Below are positions 1-8,010 of a stretch of 64,000 nucleotides of DNA, piece by piece. The notes beneath the pieces are model-generated. The model saw only the letters and a list, made by a program, of their open reading frames with translations. It was not told where the DNA came from and did not search any database. How positions within the stretch are numbered: the first letter of the stretch is position 1; each line of letters starts with the position of its first letter. This stretch comes from Candidatus Thiodiazotropha sp. CDECU1 (GTDB lineage Bacteria > Pseudomonadota > Gammaproteobacteria > Chromatiales > Chromatiaceae). The DNA lies in NCBI RefSeq assembly GCF_963455295.1, contig NZ_OY734020.1:4216001-4280000 (forward strand), written 5' to 3'. The translations under genes and the position numbers were made by a program.

Positions 1-126
1 CTGAAGCGCCTGCTGGCGAAGCGGCCGATGGTGGAGATCCCCTTCAAGTACTGGATCTGCCCCGGCCCGATGCTGGCCGATGCGGTGGCCTTGTTGCGTC
101 AGGCAAGAGAGGGCGTAGATCAATGA
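1..126 (+). CDS. Periplasmic binding protein of metal/siderophore/cobalamin ABC importer, C-terminal end (partial)
   Basis: Only the last 41 codons lie in the window; the frame is open from base 1 to the TGA at 124-126. The segment WICPGPMLADAV resembles the C-terminal PGPRLVDGL-type motif of BtuF/FhuD-like binding proteins, where the final helix packs on the second lobe. It is followed by a FecCD-type permease and an ATPase on the same strand, as expected for a class II importer operon. Substrate cannot be told from this fragment. The family call rests on the short motif plus gene order and is therefore moderate. Confidence 0.6.
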   Translation: MKRLLAKRPMVEIPFKYWICPGPMLADAVALLRQAREGVDQ

Positions 127-848
127 AGCCCAACAACCTCTCATTGTTATTGTTATCTCTATCCCCACTACCCCGTCATCCCGGCGAAGGCCGGGATCCA
201 GAGGCTACCGGTACAGACTGGATCCCGGCATCCGCCGGGATGACGATGAGAAGGTGTTGGCAATGAACACCGCCATACAACAACACCGCCTGATCCACTC
301 CCTCACCATCGGCAACCAGCCCCTGACGCAGGCGCTGCAAGAGAGCTTCAGCGACAAACCCGCCGTATCCAAAAAGCCCAACAACCCAGGCAAATACCCT
401 GGACTGAACTTGTCACGGCACCCCGATCAGGTAAATAACCTTCTCGTATCCCTACCACCCCGTCATCCCGGCGGAGGCCGGGATCCAGAGGCTACTGGCA
501 CGGACTGGATCCCGGCCTCCGCCGGGATGACGATGAGAGGATGTTGGCAATGATCACCGCCTTCCCCTCCCTCACCACCGGCAGTCAACCCCTGCCTCTG
601 ATGCAGACACTGCTGGAGAGCTTCAGCGACAAGCCCACCGTATCCAGAGAGCCCAACAACCTCGGCAAATACCCTGGACTGAACTTGATACGGTACCCCG
701 ATCAGACAAACAACCTTCTCGCTACCCTACTACCCCGTCATCCCGGCGAAGGCCGGGATCCAGAGGCTACCGGCACTGACTGGATCCCGGCATGCGCCGG
801 GATGACGATGAGAGGGTGTCGGATATGGACGATGAGCGGGAGTGGGCA
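127..848. repeat. Array of three REP-like palindromes alternating with two decayed permease 5'-end copies
   Basis: Three ~80-bp elements (about 171-250, 458-537, 733-812) each begin CCCCGTCATCCCGGC and end with the inverse GCCGGGATGACG, so each can fold into a long hairpin; the inner halves carry GGGATCCAG and CTGGATCCC. After elements 1 and 2 comes a stretch similar to the start of the permease gene: a GGCAATGA start-like motif, then CTCCCTCACCATCGGCA or CTCCCTCACCACCGGCA, a run resembling CTGCAAGAGAGCTTC, and GACAAACCC or GACAAGCCC. The genuine permease start follows element 3. The unit period is about 287 and 275 bp. The stretch separates the binding protein from its permease by 720 bp, which is unusual for this operon type. 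Open frames inside it are read as remnants, not genes. Confidence 0.85.
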
Positions 849-1850
849 ATGATCGCCGCCGTGCGACAACACCGTCTGATCCTCTCCCTCGCGGTGGCCA
901 TCCTGATCACCGCCCTGTTCTCCCTCACCATCGGCAGCCAACCCCTGCCCCTGTTGCAGGCATTGCAGGAGAGCTTCGGCGACACGCCCGGCGTCTACAG
1001 CCTGATCCTCACAGAGCTGCGCATCCCGAGAACCCTGGTGGCCCTGCTGGCCGGGGCCTCCCTCGGTCTCTGCGGCGCGGTGATGCAGGCCCTGCTGCGC
1101 AATCCCCTGGCCAGCCCCGGCCTGGTGGGCAGCGCCAGCGGCGCCGCCCTGGGGGCGGTGATCACCCTCTACTTCGGCGTCGCCGGCCTGTTCGCATACG
1201 CACTCCCTTTAGGCGGAATGGCGGGGGCCCTGCTGGCGACCCTCACGGCCTATCTCCTGGCCGGGCGCGACGGCGGCACCCTCACCCTGATCCTGGCGGG
1301 GGTGGCGGTCAACGCCTTCGCCCTGGCCCTGGTCTCCCTGCTGCTCAACCTGGCCCCCAGCCCCTACGCGGTGCAGGAGATCGCCCTCTGGATGCTCGGC
1401 TCCCTGGCCAATGTGAGCCGTAACGAGCTGTGGATCTTGCTCCCCGGCACACTCCTGGGCTGGCTGTTGATCTGGCGCCAGGGCCGCCCCCTGGATCTCC
1501 TCACCCTGGGGGAGGAGACCGCCAGCTCCATGGGCGCCGATCTGCCGAATCTGCGAAAGCGTCTCTTTCTCGCCGTCGCCCTGGCGGTGGGCTCGGCCAT
1601 CTCGGTCACAGGCGCCATCGGCTTTATCGGCCTGGTGGTGCCCCATCTGCTGCGCCCCCTGGTGGGCTACCAGCCGAGCCGGTTGCTGGTCCCCAGCGCC
1701 ATGGGTGGGGCACTGCTGCTGATGCTGGCCGACATGGGGGTGCGCCTGCTGCCGGTGCAGGGCGAGATCAAGGTCGGCGTGGTCACCTCCCTCATCGGCG
1801 CACCCTTCTTCCTCTGGCTGATCCTGCACCACAGAAGGAGGGGGGTATGA
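849..1850 (+). CDS. FecCD/BtuC-type ABC importer permease
   Basis: A 333-residue, strongly hydrophobic inner-membrane protein with the layout of the FecCD/BtuC family (about ten membrane helices). It contains the family segments LRIPRTLVALLAGASLG, MQALLRNPLASPGLVG and GAIGFIGLVVPHLLRP. It forms the channel of an importer for iron-siderophore, heme or cobalamin. The start at 849 is chosen because the preceding GGGAG is well spaced and the same GGCAATGA context recurs in the upstream decayed copies; an earlier in-frame ATG (792) lies inside the third REP-like palindrome. The stop overlaps the ATPase start (ATGA), implying translational coupling. Substrate is not determined. Confidence 0.9.
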   Translation: MIAAVRQHRLILSLAVAILITALFSLTIGSQPLPLLQALQESFGDTPGVYSLILTELRIPRTLVALLAGASLGLCGAVMQALLRNPLASPGLVGSASGAALGAVITLYFGVAGLFAYALPLGGMAGALLATLTAYLLAGRDGGTLTLILAGVAVNAFALALVSLLLNLAPSPYAVQEIALWMLGSLANVSRNELWILLPGTLLGWLLIWRQGRPLDLLTLGEETASSMGADLPNLRKRLFLAVALAVGSAISVTGAIGFIGLVVPHLLRPLVGYQPSRLLVPSAMGGALLLMLADMGVRLLPVQGEIKVGVVTSLIGAPFFLWLILHHRRRGV

Positions 1851-2635
1851 CACTGCTGAGCGGCAAGGGCCTCTGCGTCACCCGTGGGCAGCGGCCGATC
1901 CTCAAGGGGGTGGAGATCTCCCTGCAACAGGGTGAGATGCTGGGCCTGATCGGCCCCAATGGCGCGGGGAAAAGCACCCTGCTCCGCGTTCTCGCCGGGG
2001 TGATCGAAGCCGACGCCGGTGAACTCGGCATCGATGGCGAGGCAATCGAATCGATCCCCCAATCACAGCGGGCACAACGTATCGCCTATCTCCCCCAACT
2101 CAGCGAAATCGCCTGGCCCATGAGCGTGGAGCGGATCGTCGAGCTGGGACGCATCCCCCACCTTGAACCCTGGCAGGATCCGGGAGAAGAGGATCAAGAG
2201 ATCATCGAGCGGGTAATCTGCCAGACCGATCTGCTGGCCTTCCGGGATCGCGCCTTCAACACCCTCTCCGGCGGAGAACAGGCCCGTGTCCTCCTCGCCC
2301 GCGCCATGGTCACCCAACCCGACATCCTGCTCGCGGACGAACCCGTCTCCGCCCTCGACCCCGCCCATCAACTCGATGTCATGAACCTGCTGCGCCAACA
2401 CTGCGACAGCGGCCACTCGGTGATTGTCGTTCTGCATGATCTCAGTCTGGCGGCGCACTACTGCCATCGGTTGCAGCTTCTGCATCAGGGCACCACCCTG
2501 GTAGAGGGATCGGCGGAAGCGGTACTTAATGAGAAAAATCTGGCGGATGCCTATGACATTGCCCTGACCGAGGCCAATGGGAATGCGTTGAAGCCTGCCA
2601 GTTTGCCTTGGCGGCGGTTGCACAGACCAGATTAA
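1847..2635 (+). CDS. ABC importer ATP-binding protein (FecE/BtuD type)
   Basis: 262 residues with a Walker A GPNGAGKST near residue 37, the ABC signature LSGGEQ, a Walker B ILLADEP and an H-loop in VLHDLSL. This is the cytoplasmic ATPase that powers the permease encoded immediately upstream, and it overlaps that gene by four bases. The ATG at 1847 is preferred over upstream in-frame starts because those would lie deep inside the permease gene. The length and motif order match FecE/BtuD/HmuV-type proteins. Which of the three substrates is used cannot be told; no cobalamin riboswitch or Fur box was recognised in the window. Confidence 0.92.
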   Translation: MTLLSGKGLCVTRGQRPILKGVEISLQQGEMLGLIGPNGAGKSTLLRVLAGVIEADAGELGIDGEAIESIPQSQRAQRIAYLPQLSEIAWPMSVERIVELGRIPHLEPWQDPGEEDQEIIERVICQTDLLAFRDRAFNTLSGGEQARVLLARAMVTQPDILLADEPVSALDPAHQLDVMNLLRQHCDSGHSVIVVLHDLSLAAHYCHRLQLLHQGTTLVEGSAEAVLNEKNLADAYDIALTEANGNALKPASLPWRRLHRPD

Positions 2636-2910
2636 CGGATAGCCCCCCAGACCATTACCACACCAAAGGTATAGAGACCCTGTAGAACTGGAATTTTCTT
2701 CCTCTCGTTTTCAGTTTTGGCAGCTAACCGTGATAACCTGTGAACAACCATGGGAATCCTCTCTGGCAGGACGCTATTTCCAGCAAACCTGATCCGCGAC
2801 TGCCATTTATCTCACGATTCCCTGACGGGGAAAGAGACGAGAATATTTTTCCACATAACACATTATTTGTGCCGTCCACATAATCCACTGTTATAAACAA
2901 TTAATCGATA

Positions 2911-3231
2911 ATGAATAACAAATTGATAGGAAGGTGGCGAATATTAAAGTCCGAAGAATGGGCTCCGGATATGATGGATATGGATCAACCCGCAAAGATA
3001 GAAATAGAGAATAATGGGTTTGGTTTTGTAAATTTCTGTGCTGTAGAAGCGGATATCGACTATCGAATATCAGATAATGAAAAAGATAAAATAGAGTTTT
3101 CCTTCAGTGGGCAAGACGATCGAGATCCAATTAGCGGAAGGGGCTGGGCAAAATTAGAAGGTGATAAACTAAAATTTCAACTATATTTTCACCGTGGCAT
3201 GGAGTCGTGGTTTGAAGCTAAGAAAATTTAA
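2911..3231 (+). CDS. Small hypothetical cassette protein (GRWRI..GRGWA type)
   Basis: 106 residues, soluble, no signal peptide or membrane segment. It begins with NKLIGRWRI and contains a GRGWAKLEGDKL stretch near the C-terminus; small bacterial proteins with this layout are known but I can name no function. It is the first gene of the cassette array and is followed directly by an attC-like site. The AT-rich composition contrasts with the importer operon just upstream. The 275 bp before it hold no gene; they include TAAC-rich sequence (CCACATAACACATT near 2851 and GTTATAAAC near 2890) that may be a degenerate recombination site. Confidence 0.75.
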   Translation: MNNKLIGRWRILKSEEWAPDMMDMDQPAKIEIENNGFGFVNFCAVEADIDYRISDNEKDKIEFSFSGQDDRDPISGRGWAKLEGDKLKFQLYFHRGMESWFEAKKI

Positions 3232-3235
3232 TCAG

Positions 3236-3320
3236 GTTATAACAAGCAAATCATGTCGCTCACTATCGTTCGCTCGGACGCTGTCGCTACCGCTCCAGCG
3301 CCGCATATCTAGTCGTTAAC
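3236..3320 (+). other. attC site 1
   Basis: Begins with GTTATAACAAG just after the stop of the 106-residue cassette gene and ends with GTCGTTAAC, giving complementary outer cores. The interior contains GGACGCTG and CAGCGCC, which can pair as inner arms. Shared wording with the site at 9190 (CATGTCG(C/T)T, CGCTC.GGACGCT) supports a lineage-specific attC family. Confidence 0.75.
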
Positions 3321-3339
3321 TTTTCAAAAGAGAGTGTCT

Positions 3340-3693
3340 ATGGAATGCATTAACCACGAAGTACAAGCGAAAGGTATTTGTAATAATTGCGGCAAAGGTT
3401 TGTGTTCGGATTGCATTCAATTCACACCAAGTAATAAATTAAGTTGCTCTGAAGAATGCACCAGTGAAATTACAATTAGGGAAACTGTTGTTAGCCAAAC
3501 ATTGAATAAAACTAAAAATTCTGCTTTGTCTGGGGCATATGGATCTTATGTCTTAGGAGCAATATTTATTTGGTTTGGCTTTTATACAAAAATCAGTGAA
3601 TTGCAATTATTTACAATAACGGTTGGTGTTGGAATGCTTGCTATGGGTGCTTTTTTTCACTATGCAGCAAAGTCTAAAAGCAAACAAAGTTAA
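3340..3693 (+). CDS. B-box-like zinc-binding small membrane protein (cassette gene)
   Basis: 117 residues. The N-terminus has a zinc-finger-like pattern (C3, H6, C14, C17, C22, C25, C36, C40) similar to B-box or small zinc-ribbon domains, followed by two hydrophobic segments at roughly residues 65-82 and 87-108 and a basic tail ending KSKSKQS. This suggests a membrane-anchored protein with a cytoplasmic zinc domain; its role is unknown. ATG 3340 is preferred over GTG 3334 because AAAGAGAG upstream gives proper spacing. The stop codon lies inside the next attC core. Confidence 0.75.
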   Translation: MECINHEVQAKGICNNCGKGLCSDCIQFTPSNKLSCSEECTSEITIRETVVSQTLNKTKNSALSGAYGSYVLGAIFIWFGFYTKISELQLFTITVGVGMLAMGAFFHYAAKSKSKQS

Positions 3694-3750
3694 CCAGCTG
3701 CTTCAGTGGATGCTAGCTATCGCTCGCCCCACTGAGCCAGGTCGTTATGA
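3688..3750 (+). other. attC site 2 (short)
   Basis: Outer cores GTTAACC (around 3689) and GTCGTTATGA (3741-3750); inner arms TTCAGTGG and CCACTGAG pair with a single-base offset of the kind typical of extrahelical bases in attC. At about 63 bp this is near the short end of known attC lengths. Confidence 0.75.
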
Positions 3751-3759
3751 GAAATAAGC

Positions 3760-4455
3760 ATGAAGTTTCATCGTATCGGCGTAGCCAAGAGACTGATACT
3801 TGCTAAGAAATATGAGCAGGCTAAATTGCTACTGCGCTCACTTGCAACTAATAATGCTGAAGCTCAATTGATTCTTGGGTACTTGTATTATGGTGGTGAT
3901 ACAAAGACCACGGCAAAAGAATCTCATTACTGGCTCAAGAAAAGCGCACAAAATGGAAATGCTGAGGCTATAGCACTGCTCGCATCAACCAATTTCAAAA
4001 AAGGATTCTGGAGTAATGAGCCGCAAAGCCAAACGTCTTTATCAATGACCCTAAAAGCAGCCAATATGGGGTCGGCAGAAGCACAAAGAAGTCTAGCATG
4101 CGCTTACGCGCATGGTGATGTAGTACCGCAAGATGACATTAAAACCATGTACTGGGATGAAAAGGCAGCAAAACAAGGATTGGCTGAGTCCCAAAACGAT
4201 CTAGCGCTAATGCTGCTACACGGCATGGGAGGTGTGGTTGATAAGGAAAATGCGATATATTGGTATAAAAAGTCGGCTAGCGAAGATCACAATGTTCCCT
4301 ACGCTCAATGGGCCGCAGAAGCATTAGAACGAATATATAGAGGGGCGCCATATAAAGAACTGATTAACCTTAAGGAAGCCGAGTATTGGCGAAGTCGCGC
4401 ACAGTATTTAAGCACCTTGGAATTTAGAGGGTACCCAGATTGGTTCTACAAATGA
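3760..4455 (+). CDS. Sel1-repeat (TPR-like) protein, cassette gene
   Basis: 231 residues with several Sel1-like repeats: AEAQLILGYLYYGG, GSAEAQRSLACAYAHG and LAESQNDLALMLLHGMGG, each followed by a YW..KSA-type helix. Sel1 repeats form superhelical protein-binding scaffolds, so a protein-protein interaction role is likely, though the partner is unknown. No signal peptide is visible, so it is probably cytoplasmic. The gene starts ten bases after attC site 2 and its own downstream attC has been split by two insertion sequences. Confidence 0.85.
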   Translation: MKFHRIGVAKRLILAKKYEQAKLLLRSLATNNAEAQLILGYLYYGGDTKTTAKESHYWLKKSAQNGNAEAIALLASTNFKKGFWSNEPQSQTSLSMTLKAANMGSAEAQRSLACAYAHGDVVPQDDIKTMYWDEKAAKQGLAESQNDLALMLLHGMGGVVDKENAIYWYKKSASEDHNVPYAQWAAEALERIYRGAPYKELINLKEAEYWRSRAQYLSTLEFRGYPDWFYK

Positions 4456-4456
4456 A

Positions 4457-4466
4457 ATCACATAAA
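4457..4466 (+). other. Left half (R'' core) of an attC split by insertion sequences
   Basis: The sequence ATCACATAA right after the Sel1 gene is complementary to CGTTATGTGTC at 7602-7612, as R'' and R' cores of one attC would be. About 3.1 kb comprising the IS1111-type and IS1182-type elements separates them. This reading is inferred from the pairing and from the position of each half next to a cassette gene. Confidence 0.5.
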
Positions 4467-4492
4467 AAATAGTAACGTATATGGACTCCTCC

Positions 4493-4735
4493 TATTCAGC
4501 AATATATTTTCAGGAAAAACGAAATAGTTTAGTTCACGTATATCCGGTCTTTATTAATGGGAGCTACCCCTGACCTTAACGGCATCATTCACCGTTTGCC
4601 AGATACCTTATCGAGACAGTGGCTTCAAGAGCCTTCGTTACTACCAGGTTTTATCTGGCTGACTATTTTGTCAGTTTCCGTTCATACATTACCAAATCTA
4701 GGCCTACAACTGTGACCTCTTGAGATGAATGGGTG
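4493..4735 (-). ncRNA. Candidate guide RNA (bridge/seekRNA) region of the IS1111 element
   Basis: A 243-bp non-coding stretch lies between the subterminal repeat and the 3' end of the transposase gene. In IS1111 elements the guide RNA that bridges target and donor DNA is made from the non-coding region downstream of the transposase, and this matches. The exact RNA ends, strand use and target-pairing loops were not worked out here. The call is inference from family architecture. Confidence 0.5.
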
Positions 4736-5761
4736 CTACTGCGCTACAGGCGCCTTATATTCATCACCGGTGATTAAAATAGACCAAGCCATTCTGACTA
4801 TCTTATTAGCCAATGCCACAGCCGTATTGTTTACATGCTTTGTGGTGAGTTGCTGTCGTACCCAAGCACTCAGTCCATCTTCCTTACCCTGAACTCTATG
4901 CAGGGTAGACCGCGCCCCATGCACCAGCAAACAGCGAAGATACTTGTCGCCCCGTTTAGTGATTTTTCCTAATCGGTTTTTTCCACCACTACCGGAATGG
5001 GATGGTACCAAACCCAGGCTCGCGCTGGCATCTCGGCCTCGCCGGAAGGCACTACCATTACCTAATCGTGCATAGAGCATACTCGCAACTAGCCAGCCTA
5101 CACCGGGTATTTTTTCGAGTCGCACACAAGCATCAATTTGTTTGGCATGACTAACCAGAATGGTCGTCGCCTGCTCAATGATTTTATCTAGGGCCAATAA
5201 CTGGTTGTATAAATCCCACAAGCATGTTCTTGCAACTGATGTTAATTCATTCTCTGCATCTTCCAGGGCGGAAGGAATCTGATGGCGCAATCGATGTATG
5301 CCACGTGAGAAGTTAACCCCATATTCCATTGCGAATCCACGGATACGGTTACCTAACTGCGTTCTTTGTTTGATATACCCACTTCGCAATTTATGTTGCG
5401 TTGCCAGATCCTGTTGCTCCAGGGTACGTATTGAAACGAAGTAAACATGAGGATTTTTGGATACTTCATAAATAGCCACAGCATCGTTTTTGTCGCTCTT
5501 GTTGCCGGTACGATATTTAGCAACCAAATGGGGCGGAATCAATTGAGCCTTGTAGCCTAATTGCGTGAATCGTCTTCCCCAGTAATGGGCTGACCCACAG
5601 GCTTCCATGTAAATGCAGGCTCCTGGAAGTTGCATAACCAGTTTCACCAACTGCTTTGAATTCACGTCCTTATTGACTAATTGTTTACCAAATTTATTAA
5701 AAACAGCAACTTGGAATACATCTTTGGCGAGGTCTATGGTGATTGTGGTAGTATTTTTCAT
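4736..5761 (-). CDS. IS110-family (IS1111 subgroup) DEDD transposase
   Basis: 341 residues. The N-terminal RuvC-like domain carries candidate acidic residues D10 (in TIDLAKDVF), E53 (in [11 protein letters not shown]), D90 and D93 (in NKSDKNDA). The C-terminal Tnp domain has [23 protein letters not shown] and the closing segment [11 protein letters not shown] typical of the IS1111 subgroup. It appears intact and full length. The element has probably inserted at an attC site, a target used by a known branch of IS1111 elements. The gene opens away from the cassette array's direction of transcription. Confidence 0.93.
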   Translation of the reverse strand: MKNTTTITIDLAKDVFQVAVFNKFGKQLVNKDVNSKQLVKLVMQLPGACIYMEACGSAHYWGRRFTQLGYKAQLIPPHLVAKYRTGNKSDKNDAVAIYEVSKNPHVYFVSIRTLEQQDLATQHKLRSGYIKQRTQLGNRIRGFAMEYGVNFSRGIHRLRHQIPSALEDAENELTSVARTCLWDLYNQLLALDKIIEQATTILVSHAKQIDACVRLEKIPGVGWLVASMLYARLGNGSAFRRGRDASASLGLVPSHSGSGGKNRLGKITKRGDKYLRCLLVHGARSTLHRVQGKEDGLSAWVRQQLTTKHVNNTAVALANKIVRMAWSILITGDEYKAPVAQ

Positions 5762-5868
5762 GGTATGGGCTCCGTTGGTTTTGGTCGACCTGTCACTTTA
5801 ACGAGATTTCGACTTAAGGTGGAGGAGTCCATACCATTGAGACAGGGGGGCTTGTTAACGCAACTGTT

Positions 5869-7602
5869 GAGGCTGTCGGAAAACCCCATAATCCGATAAA
5901 ATCACATAGACAATAACGGTGCATGGAGAAAGGAAGATGGCACGTTATAAGGATTACAACTACGATCAGATGAAAATGCTGCCCGTGTCCTATGAGAAAC
6001 AAATCCTGCCGGGCAGTTTCGAATACTCCCTCTCCTACCTGATCGATAACGAGCTTGATATAAGCGCATTTGACCAACAGTATCAAAACGACAGCACAGG
6101 CCGGCCTGCCTATGATCCCAAACTGCTGTTAAAGATCATCATTCTTGCCTATTCCAAGGGCATTACCAGCAGCCGTCAGATCGAACGCCTATGTCGCGAG
6201 AATATCGTGTTCATGGCGCTGTCGGCAGACCTGCAACCCGACCACAGTACAGTAGCAGATTTCATCTCCCGCGCCCCTGATACGATAGCCGACCTGTTTG
6301 GACAAGTCGTATTGGTGTGTGATCGGTTAGGCCTGATCGGTAAAGAGATGTTCGCCGTTGATGGCTGCAAGCTGCCCTCAAACGCGTCCAAGAGCTGGAG
6401 CGGCACACATGCTGAACTGAAGAAGAAACGACAGAAGATCGATCGCGCGGTGCGACGCATGCTGCAACGCCATCGTGAGCAGGATACAGCGGAACAACAA
6501 CCGGATATCTACGAGCGAGAGCAAGAGCAGATCAAAAAGCTGCGAGCAGCCTCACGTAAGATCAAACAGCACCTGGACACCGAGCCCGAGCGCAAGGGCA
6601 CAAGCGGGAAGAGGGTCAAAAGCAACATCACCGACAACGAAAGCGCCAAGATGAAGACCAGCCACGGGGTTATCCAGGGCTACACCGGCGTTGCCGCCGC
6701 CGACAGTCTACACCAGGTGGTCGTGCACGCCGAAGCCTTTGGGCAAGGCCAGGAACATGGTCTGCTCAAGCCCGTAATAGAAGGGATCAGGGAGACCTTC
6801 AAAGAGAGCAGCCCCAAAGAAGAGAGGAAACTGCAAAAGACCAAGATCACTGCCGACTCGGGATACCACAACCGGGATACCCTGGAATACCTGGAAGCCG
6901 AAGGCATAGACGGCTATCTGGCGGACACCGGCTTTCGCGCCCGCGACCCCCGGTTCAAGGATCACAAGGCATCGAAAGAGAGAAACAAGCGTAAAGAGAA
7001 GGAACGGTTCAGCCAGAGCGAGTTTAAGGTTGACCGCAATAACGAGACTTGCCGGTGTCCTGCCGGAAAGGCAATGTGGCTAAAAGCCCGTCGGGCAAGA
7101 ATCGGCCATCACCTGTTCATGCAGTTCCAGGGCTACGAACAAGACTGCGACAACTGCGGCTTGAGGAAACGCTGCCTGAGAAACGAGGCCCAGCATACAC
7201 CAAGGCAGATCAATGTCACACTGGATATCACGCAGGAACAGAAGGCGGGAATCCTCGAACGGATGAAGCGTAAGATCGATAGCCCAAGAGGCCGCCATAT
7301 CTACAGTCAACGATTAGGTACGGTTGAACCGGTGTTTGGCCATCTCACTGATGCCATTGGGATCAATCGGTTCAGCTATAGAGGCAAAAGGAAAGTTGAC
7401 GGTCAATGGAAATTGATGATGATGTTACACAATATCCTGAAGATCCACCGGTATGGATGGGAATGGACTTAGAATCGAGAATGAAACAAAGTTTGGTGCA
7501 ACAATTAAAGAAGTTGATTAATCAGTAAAACAATGAAAAAGCTTTGTCAAAAATTGATCATAGGGAAATCTATTTTCCGAAATCAGGTTTTTCGACAGGC
7601 TC
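5869..7602 (+). mobile_element. IS1182-type insertion sequence
   Basis: Imperfect terminal inverted repeats GAGGCTGTCGGAAAACC (from 5869) and the inverse of GGTTTTTCGACAGGCTC (ending 7602) match at 15 of 17 positions and bracket one intact transposase gene. The right end abuts CGTTATGTG, the right core of an attC. A 36-bp stretch separates it from the IS1111 element on the left, so both elements lie within the same cassette boundary. No clear target-site duplication was recognised. Confidence 0.8.
5937..7472 (+). CDS. IS1182-family DDE transposase
   Basis: 511 residues. The N-terminal half has the IS1182/IS5-like opening ILPGSFEYSLSYLID, GRPAYDPKLLLKIIILAYS and SRQIERLCRENIVFMAL, then AVDGCKLPSNASKSWSGT. 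The middle includes ITADSGYHN, and the C-terminal part has a cysteine cluster (CRCPAG, CDNCGLRKRC) before RLGTVEPVFGHL. ATG 5937 is chosen because GAAAGGAAG directly precedes it; a GTG 18 bases upstream is the alternative. The gene looks intact, so the element may still be active. Confidence 0.92.
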   Translation: MARYKDYNYDQMKMLPVSYEKQILPGSFEYSLSYLIDNELDISAFDQQYQNDSTGRPAYDPKLLLKIIILAYSKGITSSRQIERLCRENIVFMALSADLQPDHSTVADFISRAPDTIADLFGQVVLVCDRLGLIGKEMFAVDGCKLPSNASKSWSGTHAELKKKRQKIDRAVRRMLQRHREQDTAEQQPDIYEREQEQIKKLRAASRKIKQHLDTEPERKGTSGKRVKSNITDNESAKMKTSHGVIQGYTGVAAADSLHQVVVHAEAFGQGQEHGLLKPVIEGIRETFKESSPKEERKLQKTKITADSGYHNRDTLEYLEAEGIDGYLADTGFRARDPRFKDHKASKERNKRKEKERFSQSEFKVDRNNETCRCPAGKAMWLKARRARIGHHLFMQFQGYEQDCDNCGLRKRCLRNEAQHTPRQINVTLDITQEQKAGILERMKRKIDSPRGRHIYSQRLGTVEPVFGHLTDAIGINRFSYRGKRKVDGQWKLMMMLHNILKIHRYGWEWT

Positions 7603-7612
7603 GTTATGTGTC
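7602..7612 (+). other. Right half (R' core) of the split attC
   Basis: CGTTATGTGTC immediately after the IS1182 right end is the complement of the ATCACATAA left beside the Sel1 gene at 4457. It precedes the next cassette gene by 20 bases, the normal spacing here. Confidence 0.5.
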
Positions 7613-7631
7613 AAAAGGAATATAGAAAAAT

Positions 7632-7877
7632 ATGGAAGTAGGATTAAAGGTTAAGTTAAAAACATTCAACGGTGATAGCGACGCGCCAGAAAAGTGTAAC
7701 CCATCAGAGAATTATTGGGCATTAATTGGCAAAACCGGAACAATAGTCAAACCAGAAAATGATCGTTCTAGGGTTCTTATGCAGTTCGATGACCAGGTTA
7801 GTGATTTTGGGTTACATTGTCACAACGACATACCAAATAGTCTGCTCATATTAACAAGCGACGTTGAAGTTATTTAA
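7632..7877 (+). CDS. Small hypothetical cassette protein
   Basis: 81 residues, soluble, with EVGLKVKLKTF at the start, YWALIGKTGTIV in the middle and GLHCHNDIPNSLLI near the end. The alternating pattern suggests a small SH3-like beta barrel, but I recognise no named family. AAAAGGAAT upstream of the ATG is a good ribosome-binding site. The gene is followed 14 bases later by a clear attC, which supports its status as a genuine cassette gene. Confidence 0.75.
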   Translation: MEVGLKVKLKTFNGDSDAPEKCNPSENYWALIGKTGTIVKPENDRSRVLMQFDDQVSDFGLHCHNDIPNSLLILTSDVEVI

Positions 7878-7891
7878 ATGCAAACCAACAT

Positions 7892-7963
7892 GACACATAA
7901 CCAGGCCTTCCAGCGGTTTCAGACGCTAACGCGCCTGCTCCGCTGAAGGCAACGTTTTGTGTC
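7892..7963 (+). other. attC site with long matched cores
   Basis: GACACATAAC (7892-7901) and GTTTTGTGTC (7954-7963) are complementary at nine of ten positions. The inner arms GCCTTCCAGCGG and CCGCTGAAGGC are complementary except for one extra C, the extrahelical base expected in the folded attC strand. This is the best-formed site in the array. Confidence 0.85.
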
Positions 7964-8010
7964 TTCAGTTGCCAAATATAGTCTCATTCCAAACGCAGAT
8001 GATGTGACAC

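Larger units (their letters stand above)
4474..5840 (-). mobile_element. IS1111-subgroup (IS110 family) insertion sequence
   Basis: Perfect 12-bp subterminal inverted repeats ATGGACTCCTCC (4481-4492) and GGAGGAGTCCAT (5821-5832) bracket a DEDD transposase on the minus strand. Subterminal repeats are the hallmark of the IS1111 subgroup; IS110 proper lacks them. The outer ends extend a few bases beyond the repeats, so the given limits are approximate. The ~240-bp non-coding stretch lies downstream of the transposase, again as in IS1111 elements. Confidence 0.85.

Noticed and set aside
171-812. Three evenly spaced palindromes as a possible CRISPR array
   Set aside because: Units are ~80 bp with 195-210-bp spacers that are copies of each other, not unique 30-40-bp spacers, and no cas genes are present.
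205-852. Short ORFs (about 100 codons) between binding protein and permease
   Set aside because: They read through the REP-like palindromes and decayed permease starts; none forms a recognisable protein.
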